DNA of 64,000 bases from Mesotaenium endlicherianum (lineage: Eukaryota > Streptophyta > Zygnematophyceae > Zygnematales > Mesotaeniaceae): positions 420,271 through 484,270 of the forward strand of contig WELA01004248.1 in assembly GCA_009602735.1 (NCBI GenBank), written 5' to 3'. This document shows positions 1 through 9,750 of this stretch, piece by piece. Numbering within the stretch: position 1 is the stretch's first letter; every line of letters starts with the position of its first letter. Under the pieces are notes generated by a model. That model searched no databases and was not told the DNA's origin. It saw only the letters and a list, made by a program, of their open reading frames with translations. Both the position numbers and the translations under genes were made by a program.

Positions 1-183
1 CCCCAACCCCCCCCTGCCCCGCCCCATCCAGAGGTGCTCACAAGGGAGGGCAGCAGGCAGAGTAGGTTTGTTAGGGTAGGCTGGGGGGCACCCTTGAGGA
101 CTCACCCCAGAGCGAGAGGGCACCAGACACAGCGAGGTGGGGTTTGGGGGTTTGGGCAGGGGGCGGCGTCCCGGGGAGCTCAC

Positions 184-1780
184 CACAGAGGGCACGCTGT
201 ATTCGTAGGCATCGATACGGCGCCCGCTGAGCCAGTAGTCGACGGCGGGCCCCAGCAGCAGCAGCGAGGCCGCCTGCAGCGGCGCTGTGTGGCCCAGCAG
301 CTCGAACGAGCCCAGCCTGTGCTTCCGCTGCAGCGAGTGCACATACTGCGCACGCACGCGCGTACGCACGCACGCACAGCCACATGCATGCACACACACG
401 CACGCACGCACGCAAGCACGTACGCACACGGGCATGCACAGGCGCACATGCGCATGCAAGCATGCAGGCAAGCAAACATCGCACCGCGTGTTATCAGGTA
501 TGCGAGGAAGGGGCCGGAGGGGGAAGGAGGAGGGGGAAAGGGAGGGGGGAGGGCAAGGAGAGGGAGGAAAAGGGAGGCAGGAAAAAAACCAGGGCCTGAG
601 GAAGGGGCTGGAGGTGGGTGAAGGGAGAGGAGGGGGGAGGGGTGCGCAAAGGGAGCCAAGGAAATGGCCCAAGGAGCAGTCAAGGAGTGGGAGGCATCAC
701 AAACAACGTGAAGTTGTGAGCGGGAGGACGGGGCGAAGCTGCCCACTGGCTGTGGGGAAGGGGCATCAGTTAGAGGCTGCAGGCGCATCGTACGTGCGCC
801 ACTTGGCGGACTGCAGAGGAACTGCGCGGAAGGCCAGCAGGCCGCGTGGGCCTGGGCCGAGACAAGCAGCACCAAGCAGGAAGCCCCGGGAGGAATGGGG
901 GCTGTACCACACCCCGACCCTAGACCTAGACCCTAGACCCTAGCCCCTAGGCCCGGAACTCTACCATGCCTGCCACTGACAAGCAAAGCAGGGGCTTCCT
1001 GACGGCGACAGCTGCCCTGCCGTCCAGGTCAAGCCTGGAGGAGGCGTGGCTTGAAGAGGAAAGAACAAGAGACGCCACGGCTTGGCTGGAAGGGAGAGCG
1101 GCGCTCCTGCCTCTGAAACACACACGCACACACTCGTGCTCGTTCTTGCTTACCCCCTCGGAGGAAGAACGGCTTGCTCATGATCTCGTCACAGGCTTTC
1201 TTTAGAGAGAGCCGGGGATCCGCTCCAAGGCTATCCTCCGTCGGCCCGCCTTCTCCTCTTCTCCTTACGCTCCTCACACTCTTCCCCTCGTGCAACAGCA
1301 GACTACCGTGCTACAGCTCCTCCGCAGCAGACCAGCCGACACCTGGATGAGAGGTTGCAGCCCATCAGCCCAGCGCGCACTGAAGCCAGTGCCTGCTGGC
1401 CAACGGCTATAAAAAGGCTGTGTGTGCATGCCAAAGAGAGCCAGGAAACTCCCCCGATAGATGCAAAGGAAGGAGACCCTGTTCACACCACGCGCACACG
1501 CTCGCCAGCAAGTCGAGACTGCCCTGTGAAGATCTGCAGAGCGTCCAACCGCGAGCAAGAGCTGGCTTGAGCCACCTGGCAGTCAGGGAAGGTAGGAGGC
1601 ACCTCTCTGCCCCTCATGAAACCCTGACGGCTTCCCATCGTCATGTTGCGTCAGGCGACAAGGAAGGCAGAGGAGCAAGAAGGGGAGCCAGCAGCGGGGC
1701 ATCGAGGGGGCCATCCCTTGGAACAGCATGACGTGCTAGAGCGCGTGTGCGTGCGTGCGCACGTGTGCGTGTGTGCACGC

Positions 1781-1833
<53 letters not shown>

Positions 1834-3763
1834 CGCACGTGCGTGGACGCGCGCACATGCACAAGAGGGAGGGAGAGAGAGAGAGAGGGGAGAGAGGAGG
1901 ATGGAGGGCAATAAAGAAGGGACAGAACGCGGAGGGAGGGCAGAAGGCTACTCACGTACTGCTGGAGAGCCGACGTCCACACGGCAATGGCGGCGGCCGT
2001 GAGGCCCCGGAGGTTGACGCTCACGTCGGTGACGGTGCACACGGCCACGCCCGCCAGCACCACCAGGATGCTCACCTTGGTGGCGCGCGAGTAGCGCACC
2101 TTGTCGAACACGATCTCCAGGAAGCAGGAGACGGGGATCATGCTCAGCTTTGCGATCTGCGCGATCCGACGGACGCCACAGGCCAGGGGGGGAGAAGCAC
2201 AAAACGACCACCCCCCCATTGTGTGTCCATATTCAGCGATAGGACATGTGATGGTCAAACTGTGCAAGGAACGTACCGTACCGTAATATGTAAATAATAT
2301 TATAATACATCATATACTAAGCCATAATGCTTGCACAACCACATTCAAAGCCTGCGCGCAGCATGCACAGTGGCTGGCAGAGGTGCAGGTGGTAAGATGT
2401 GGCAGGGGCGGGGCAGTGACAGGTGGCAGGACAGGGAGTGGCAGAAGGGGCAGAGGTTGAAGGGCTTTGAAGACCAGGGTGACGAGATAGTTAGCTGGAA
2501 GAGGTATGTGGGTGCTGAGCTAGAGGGGTGGGTGCTCAGCTGCGGGCAGGGGGCAGGCTTTGGCGCTTGTCATTGGACAGGTGTCTCTTGACTGGCCTAC
2601 GTTGAAGGTCTGCCATATGCCTGCGGAAATTGCACAAGCCCGTCGGCCGAGTGCAGCCCCCAGCTCCGACTGCAGCATGCACGAGATCGCGTATCTATCT
2701 TTGATTCTTCACTCTGTGCACTACTGGCTGGCCAGCTGCAGCTCTCGCGGCAGAGTCTTGGCCCTCATGCATGTTGGCTGCTTGTTTGATTTGGTCAATT
2801 CACTCTATTCATTCACTTTGTTTCATCGATTCCGCGAGAACACAACAAAAACACCTTGTTGCATTCCATTTTGCGGTATCAGAGTGCTTTGCTTCTTTCA
2901 GCCAAGAATCGGTCTGATCCAGCTGGGTGCCTTTGACCACTCCTATACCCCAAGAAAGTCCTTAATAAGTTCTTAGAAAGTCTTTGAGAAGTCATCAGGC
3001 GGAGTACCTGGTAGAAGCCGACATTGTTCCACATAAGGCTCACGTTCATGCCGACGATGGAGACATTTGCGGCGAGAGCAAACTTGATGAGCTCCCAGAG
3101 GGGGACATGTGAGGGCGAGATGTAGCCACACAGGCTGAGCATGGCTGTCATGGTGGCCGTGACGAGGAAGTGGCAGCCTGTGAGCGTCGTGGCTGCAGGA
3201 AAGAAGAAGCTCAGCAAGTCAAAGAGTGACATTTGTTGTTGTCGTTTGTGAGTGTAGAAGTCGTGTTGTTTTTTTATTTGTTGCTGTCGAGTATTGCCAA
3301 AAGACAGACTCGGTAACCAGCATGTGCGACAGTCTTTCCTCTTTAGGATATAGTAATTTTCTCTGCCAAGAGATCAAGAACTCCACAAATTCCTACCCCA
3401 GCAGCTGATCACAGGCACTATGCGCTTCATCTCAGCCTGTGCTGGTCGTTTGCAGAAGCTCAAACATATATACCTCTTAGAGACCAACTTTGACATGTTA
3501 ATGTGTGAAGACCGTCTGGACGTTTCATATCTTGCCTAATGTTGGAATGTAAATTGAGTGCATAGTACCAAAGGAGTGATAACTGCGCTGATATCTGGCA
3601 TCTGTCTTCATCGGCGGAAAAGGTTGATGGACTGCATACCAAAGTTGAAGCCATAGACACTCAAAAGCTGCTTGTTCACCATGATGATTCCAATAGAGGT
3701 GCTAATGTTGAAACACCATGCCAACACATCGCCCTTCCGATCTCTGTCCTTAGCTGGCGGCAT
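184..3763 (-). CDS. URGT: UDP-rhamnose/UDP-galactose transporter (URGT, NST-KT family), 3' end outside window
   Basis: Golgi antiporter of the drug/metabolite transporter superfamily that brings UDP-rhamnose and UDP-galactose into the lumen for wall polysaccharide synthesis. Four exons were assembled by splice sites and phase: 3763-3640 (ATG, ends in phase 1), 3192-3008, 2156-1956 and 345-184. All joins keep the frame and give about 224 residues, starting [12 protein letters not shown]. Recognisable family blocks in order are [60 protein letters not shown], and [13 protein letters not shown] with [10 protein letters not shown]. Family members are about 330-350 residues, so roughly the last third, including the FQVLGHMKT region, must lie left of position 1. 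The last intron (346-1955) holds a long GT/CA microsatellite. From memory it resembles Arabidopsis URGT and related NST-KT proteins more than the UDP-xylose branch; substrate is inference. Confidence 0.9.
355..475. repeat. GCAC/CA-rich low-complexity tract
   Basis: Runs of GCACGCAC and CACACACG follow directly upstream (gene sense) of the acceptor of the last visible URGT exon. They are intronic, and open frames across them are composition artefacts. Confidence 0.8.
1741..1860. repeat. (GT)n microsatellite in a URGT intron
   Basis: A nearly pure GT run (about 1786-1826) sits inside a wider GTGC/GTGT-rich tract. It lies inside the last visible intron of the URGT gene and explains the spurious Val/Cys and His/Thr open frames on both strands here. 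Confidence 0.9.
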
Positions 3764-5092
3764 CGTACACTTATGTACACCTTGTCACTTCCGAAACGAA
3801 AAATGTCGGCAACTAACGTGAACTGCATACGGCTAATTCCACCTCGTAATGCAGCTCATGCAACACTAGACGAGCTGCTTCTTGGGTATCCCATGCTGCC
3901 ATTTCTTACTTCCTACTCATCGGTATGATGTCCCATGAGAAATGCCTAGGATTTCAGACGGGGTCAGACAAAGAAGTATTTAGTAGACGCAAACTATTGG
4001 TACTTATCTAGACTATAACTGCTCCACCCCTCAGCAGGTGCACTGCAAAAGTTCGTGCTAGGTGTGATACATTCAAACTTCAGAGTCGTTTGTTGATGTT
4101 GGCAGCCTCCTTCTCAGAAATTTCTGGTGGCGACACTGGTTAACGCAACTGTTGAAGGAATATGTATGCACTACTCCAATACTACAAATTCCGAGGCTCC
4201 TACTTGATCACTTTTTCAAAAGATGGGGGAAGTGAAGTTTGAACGCGTAGAAACTGGAGGCACAAGCAGGCAGATCGACTTGGTAGAAGCCAATCATGAC
4301 GTCAGTTATGCCCTCGATGATTGACACCTGTCTAGCGCAATGCAGATCAGGAGTCAGGACTGGTCAGGACTCAGGAGTCAGGACCAAGTGGGTGTTACGA
4401 AAATGTTGACAATTGGGTCACAATTTACAAGTTACAAAAGTATACACAGAGAGGTGATCCGTGCGATGGAGCTCGAGTGGCGGGCTTGACTTTCGTAAGC
4501 ATTCCTCTATAGCAGAATAGTCAAGAATCTGGGCAGATAGTACGAAAACTTTTGCTGTACATTGTTGTGCTGTTGTTGTGCCTAGCTGCGCTTGGCTGCA
4601 AGACATCAATCCATACACACGCTTGCGGTACAGCTTTGCTTCCTCTGCCCTGACAATCAGCTTCGGTTAGTTTCCAATGTTAAGCACCGCTTACCTCACC
4701 TCGGTTTGGAGCAGCTCGAGCACGCTCGAAAGCATATCGCCCCGGCCTCGAGGAATGTATGCAGCAGTGATGTATTCTGAAGTGCCTGCAGTACTAGCAT
4801 CAAGAGTTGCCATTACTCCCTTTTCATCCACAAACTCGGAGATTCTTACGTACACGGTGTAGAAGTGGATATCAACTCTATTTTTTTTGAATCTTGACGT
4901 TTACACATCTCTTCTCCATGTTGGTGATTGAGCACGAGACCCAGCCTGAAAAATATTTCAGTCACATTCAATCATAGGTGCCCTATGGCTGACGCATAAC
5001 TTTTTGGTGAAGGTTTCAGTTGGTGTAACTTCTAGTGTGTTATTTCAGTTATTTGCAATGGCCGCATATAGTGCAACCGGTGATTTTGAAAA
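3764..5092. other. Divergent intergenic region, no gene seen
   Basis: This stretch separates the start of URGT (minus) from the cupin gene (plus) and so should hold both promoters. No long coding frame or family match was found. A short cluster of AGGAGTCAGGAC-like direct repeats lies at about 4345-4390. No TATA or initiator could be assigned with confidence. Confidence 0.5.
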
Positions 5093-5128
5093 GTGCACAT
5101 ATTGAGGTTGATGACCAATTCGCAAGAG

Positions 5129-6790
5129 ATGGGTGGACGTCGCAGCAAGAGCTGGGCGCGCCATGTCATGCAGCCTCTATCTGCATTTCTCAACATAGTT
5201 TCACGCTACATAGGTCCACTTTCCCTTGGCCTCCTGCTGATAGCTTTGTACGCTGGAGTTCATACGACCACCTCCCATGCTAGACCCGTGACCAATTCGC
5301 TTCAGCATTTGAGCTCAGAGCAGACTGACAAGACACTGCTGGGCGTCTCAATGGAAAATAAGGGGCCTGAGGATGGGTTTGATCATGAGGTAGAAGCTTC
5401 GAGGATGTATGATGCAGACGTCAACTTGGTCAGGCTGAATCTTCACAACAAACTGGATCCTAGACATGATGCCAGGGGGTGGATGCTAGATCCCCTAACT
5501 GCTGCTGCTGAGGCTGGCCTAACAGGTACATCAAATCATACCTTCTGCCCGCTCTTGGAAATTTGCTGATTATTATACAACTGAAGGACTCGCGTATTAG
5601 CTTGCAACTTTGTTAGGGTCAGCATCACTTCAAGCATATTTCTCTCTCTTTTTGGCGTAACTGGGGACCAGCAAACGTAATGTGCCATCAATAAGATGCT
5701 AAAGGACAACAAAGACGTATCCTCTCTCGTTTAACCAAGCTGAGGCTTATTACATCAGCATGCATGCATCAGAGGTGGGGTTTGGACTGGCTTTGGAGGT
5801 CAGATGCTGTTATTTAAAACCCTCAGGCTTGGCAAAAAAGAGTGCTGAATCTTAGTGTGAAAACAACAATTTTAGCAGCCCGTGCTTTTATGCCTTGTTG
5901 CTAATTTGCAAGAACTTGGACTCCTTCAACATTTGTGGCCCTGCAGGTGTTGCTAGTCTGCTCTTTGTGGGCAGCTGCCATTGGTCTCTGTGCCCACTGT
6001 GTAAAGTGCTTTATGCATCCTGTCTTCTCTCGACAATGCTCTTCATCTGGCTCCCTTGCCCTTGTAGATATGACCTTTATCATGGAAGCCCCCTTCTATT
6101 CCCGCTTTGCATGCAGGTGGTTCATTGTCATGCCTAGCTGTCCACCTGGGACAGGTGTTACCAGGTAAGGTGCGTGGGAACCACCGTCACCACCACTGTA
6201 ATGAAACCTTCATCCTGTGGGGAGCCAAGCAGAAGTTTCGGGTACGTCTTCTATCTTTCTAGATCCATATTATCTTCATTCATTCCTGGACGGCACTCAA
6301 CAGACTACAGCAATTTTCTCCCTCTTTTTCGAGTTCTTTTGGCTGTTCTCTCCGGTGCTATACTCACTTCAGTGATCCATGTCAAGACCAGCACAGGGCA
6401 TGTGTTAGTCTTGCAATATCCAGGTTTCTCGCAGGCATTCATATACACTGGTTGCCAAGAAGGCATCTCCTCATAGCCTCTTTCCCACGCTCTACAATCG
6501 GCCCTCTCTCCCTTCTTGTAGTACATATTAGATCCTCCATATCCACACAATATGGCTTCTGGTCAATTGTCTTTTGTCGGGGGCAGCTAGAAAACCCTAA
6601 GGCGTCGAGAGGATACTCGGAAGTTGTGCTGGGGCCTCGTGAAGTTGCTGTCGCTGCAGGCCCCGTGGACTTGGCCCATGCTATCGTAAATCTTGGCGAC
6701 ACAGTGTCGTATCTCCTTGCTTGTCAGGACGCAGATTTTGATCCCAAGAACCCCCAGACAGACTACAATGTTTGGGGAAATATTAAATGA
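5129..6790 (+). CDS. Membrane-anchored RmlC-like cupin protein
   Basis: Three exons, 5129-5525, 6117-6241 and 6587-6790, join in frame (phase 1 then phase 0) and give about 241 residues if the start is MGGRRSKSW. In-frame ATGs at 5111 and 5093 are alternatives; the 5129 start was chosen because GGR-rich basic starts are typical of the plant family, from memory. Residues about 20-45 form one hydrophobic segment (SLGLLLIALYAGV), probably a signal anchor. The C-terminal cupin has the metal-site pattern GNHRHHHCNE followed by FILWGAK, then RGYSEVVLGP and AVAAGPVDLAHAIVN, and ends DYNVWGNIK. The His/Glu set of cupin motif 1 is present, so metal binding is likely. Substrate is unknown. Plant relatives are annotated only as RmlC-like cupin proteins. 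The gene appears intact. Confidence 0.88.
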
Positions 6791-7423
6791 TCGTGGTGTT
6801 CCGTCAGCATATCATATCGAGTAACTTGAGATAAGGCTGGGAGCTCGTTCTCTTTGTTTGAATAAAGGAAGATGCAACTTATTGCAATGCAATTTTGGTA
6901 TGCGAAGGTAGATTTTGAACCCATTCATTCGTGATCAAAAGTGCCAAACTACCATATGATGATAGAGCGCTTATTGCAACATATTTAATAGCTGCAGCAA
7001 ATTAGTGATGACAAGGACTTCTTAATGAGCTCCATAAGACTAACATAGTGAATGAAAATTTAGTCAAAAACATAAAGCACATGCATAAAAGCTTGAGCAC
7101 TTAGCTGTGCCCATTGACCTTCTTTCATTGGTAGGATTTTCCTACCAAACTCTACCTCTAATTTATAGATAGAACTAAGTCTTTTACTGAACTCTTCCAA
7201 AGCAGTTTGTAAAGGCGAATGTGCCAAGCTATAGCGGGTGTGCAAGTATATGATTGGCTTCTTCTAGTGGAGATTTTGACATTGTTGGAGATGCATGATA
7301 CAACAACCCTGCACGCAAAGGACACATGATGATGCAGGAGGTTTATATTGTGTTGTACTATGCCAAGGACTAACGTTTTTGTTACCGTGGTAATCGTGAC
7401 AGCTTGATCATTATATAAGCATG

Positions 7424-7690
7424 TTGCGTGCAGATTTTACGAAACTTTGCGTGCCCCTTTACATAGAATGTTGCGTGCCTCCAAGAAGATCAATTTGTGT
7501 GGACCTAATACAGCCGATTTGCGTGCCGCCAAGAATTAATACTCCGTTCCTCTGACATATGTTTTTTGCGTACCCCCAAACAGACCAGTTTGCGTGCCCC
7601 CAAACAGACCTGCATTGCGTGCCCCTTCAATTTAAGACCACAATGAGCGTGCCTTCATTTGACACAACAGATTTTGCGTGCCCCTGTATT
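7424..7690. repeat. Degenerate 24-bp tandem repeat, core TTGCGTGCCCC
   Basis: The core TTGCGTG with a C-rich tail recurs at 7424, 7447, 7471, 7519, 7566, 7590, 7615 and 7674, with weaker copies at about 7495 and 7644. Steps are 23-25 bp or about twice that, growing to 29-30 bp at the right end. Two neighbouring copies share CCCCCAAACAGACC. This is an old minisatellite-like array. Confidence 0.8.
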
Positions 7691-8946
7691 GAACAAAAAA
7701 TACCCAATGCAAAAAGCCGGTGAGCAGTACACCAAGCTTTATTGCATGCGCCTAATTCCGGGCCAGCCAGCTGGCAGCACCCAGCTGCTCGGCTACAATC
7801 AACAAGCATGGTCAGCTGTGGTCAACCCCTTTTCTTTTAGAAGTAAACGACATACAGAGGTTCCAAAACCTCATGACACCTTCCTCGTGCAATTCCCTAT
7901 TATGCCTGTCACATCAGTCGCACAACACGATGTTAACAGGAGTGTGACGAAGCTTAAGCACACGGAAGGAGCAATCAATCAATTTAATGTTGGTATTGCT
8001 GACTCTAATTGGGCACTAGCTCAAGAAAGTTTGTTGTGAATCCCGAGAATAATAGTCTCAGACGTCATGGCTGCATTCTGTCTGTCAACTTTTGTGCTCA
8101 TACGTAGCTCTTGGGCTTGCTATGCCACGGCCAACTCACTGAGGCATAGCTTTCGGAGTGTTTTTTGCAGAACATTGCTGATGTTGAGCTGTAGAGAGGA
8201 GCGCTGTTGGCATGGAAAAATACGGTGACGTTGCATGAGTGCTGGTTAGGAGGGTTCTTTGGAAGGAATACCAGCCGGATGGTGGCCTTTGGCACATCTT
8301 ATATGCTGGCATAGCTCTAACATGTATGCCATGTTTCGTAAATCGAAGAAAAGCCTTATGCAGTATTAAAGGTCAGTTTAATAATGTGCAAGTTGTTCTT
8401 GTCCTACTTTTTCAAAGTGTTGATTTGCAATGTCAGAGAAAGGCCACAGGCACGACAGAGTAGTTGGTAATGGATGGAGCAAGCCATGGAAGCTGGTCAG
8501 TAAGTTCGGCCAAGAGCTACTACCTGCCAGCAAGAGGAGAGCCAGTGAGTCAAGCTCTACTCGCGCCATTAGAGTAGATTGTCTGGGGAGAGTTGACAAA
8601 GTAGTGGTCCTTGTCTTCACGTAGTGCTGTCAGATTCTTTTTTGCTGCATTCATGCGAATGACATTCAACTAGTGGGGTGATAAAATATACATTTAACTA
8701 AACAATACATGTAACACTGGTTGTATTATCGCATATAGCTCAGTTCTTTATTGTCCCCGCTGTCAAGCCTCAGGTTGTAAGAAGTGTTCAACAGAGCTGA
8801 TACATCCAATCATTGCATCCTCCCTGGTTGCTTCTACATCAAGACCTTCAGCAAGAACTGCAAGGATACAAGTACTAGAAATATGACGTCTGCAAGCTGG
8901 CCCAAAAAAGCTCATGGGTATCTCACTCATGGGCCAGAGGAGGCCG

Positions 8947-8949
<3 letters not shown>

Positions 8950-8988
<39 letters not shown>
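8950..8988. repeat. Poly-G homopolymer
   Basis: An uninterrupted run of about 39 G follows the methyltransferase exon. Similar G or C runs elsewhere in the window abut N gaps, so length and local sequence are unreliable. Confidence 0.85.
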
Positions 8989-8989
<1 letters not shown>

Positions 8990-9009
8990 GTTCTCCCCTT
9001 GTGCTCGAC

Positions 9010-9260
9010 CTGTTAGACACATCCTGGCACGGGAAGCCTGCCAGCACAAGCTCCGTGATAGCGGGCAGCTCCCCGACACCAGCCACATCTGCCTGCACTT
9101 GCACACCCGGGAATCTCTCTTTCAGCAGTGCTATGCAACATGGGTCGTTCTCCACCATGAGGAGGATTTCGTGTCCAGCATCCACCAAGGGCGCCTCAAA
9201 ACTCCCAATACCAGTGAACAGGGAGCATATTTTGAGGGGAGAGTGCATTGAGGCGCCCAT
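9010..9260 (-). CDS. DNA (cytosine-5) methyltransferase, N-terminal exon only
   Basis: This transfers methyl groups from S-adenosylmethionine to cytosine C5. The exon reads from MGASMHSPLK at 9260. It shows motif I (ICSLFTGIGSFE, SAM-binding), the acidic end of motif II (VENDP), and motif IV with the catalytic cysteine in GFPCQDVSN, about 83 residues in all. The compact spacing and the GFPCQDVS form resemble bacterial-type single-domain enzymes rather than plant MET1, CMT or DNMT2 as I recall them. A possible donor GTCGAG follows directly (phase 2). Beyond it the frame runs into poly-G and then into sequence without recognisable motifs. The target-recognition and C-terminal motifs were not found in the remaining 2.2 kb, so this is either a gene whose later exons I cannot see, an assembly casualty, or a remnant. 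Another in-frame start is MHSPLK. Confidence 0.7.
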
Positions 9261-9684
9261 GGGGTGTCTGTTTGAAACTTACATGAGGTGGAGGAAATTA
9301 GTTTGTCTGAGCTCACAAGTAAGGTTGATCGATTATGTTGGGTTCTGTTGAGGCTACTGAAAGGCACCTCTGTGAACTACCAGCGTTCAAGAAAAGGGCT
9401 GGTGCAAAAACATACAATGTGCCCCCCGAGGGGGGGGGGCGGGGATTTGTGGGGCGGCAGGTTATATTTTAGAAACATTTGAAAATGTCACTGAAAATCG
9501 AGCGAAAGACCCCCATTGAATGTGATGGAAACTGGGGGGCGGTAAGAGAGAGACCCGGTCAAACATGAACCCTTCNGGGGGGGGTTGAGGGACGGAGCAG
9601 TGTTTAGGGCACTTTTTTTTTTGGGGTGCTGTCCTTAGCATGTGCCACGGAGTGAAGGGCTGATACGAGGTCAAAGTATGCCGT
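9261..9684. other. Divergent intergenic spacer
   Basis: Spacer between the methyltransferase exon (minus) and the long coiled-coil gene (plus). It contains a G-rich stretch near 9430, an ambiguous base at 9576 and a T run at 9611-9621. No gene is seen. Confidence 0.5.
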
Positions 9685-9750
9685 GTGCAGGCGAACGCAA
9701 ATGACCAGCACGTCTCGTGGTGGTGTGGTGCAGACAATACAGAGCCTGAC

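Larger units (their letters stand above)
6791..9003. other. Intergenic region with 24-bp repeat, no clear gene
   Basis: Between the cupin stop and the methyltransferase exon no reliable coding unit was recognised. A plus-strand frame at 7659-8039 (126 codons) has no family match and begins within the repeat array. Downstream methyltransferase exons could hide here on the minus strand, but none of the later catalytic motifs (ENV, QRRxR, GNAV) was seen. Confidence 0.4.

Noticed and set aside
180-875. Cys/Ala-rich frames on both strands near the left edge
   Set aside because: They cross a CA/GCAC tract. The real coding part is the 162-bp URGT exon, in a different frame.
915-950. CCCTAGA repeats resembling telomere sequence
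   Set aside because: Only three or four imperfect units, and the unit is not the plant CCCTAAA; it lies in an intron.
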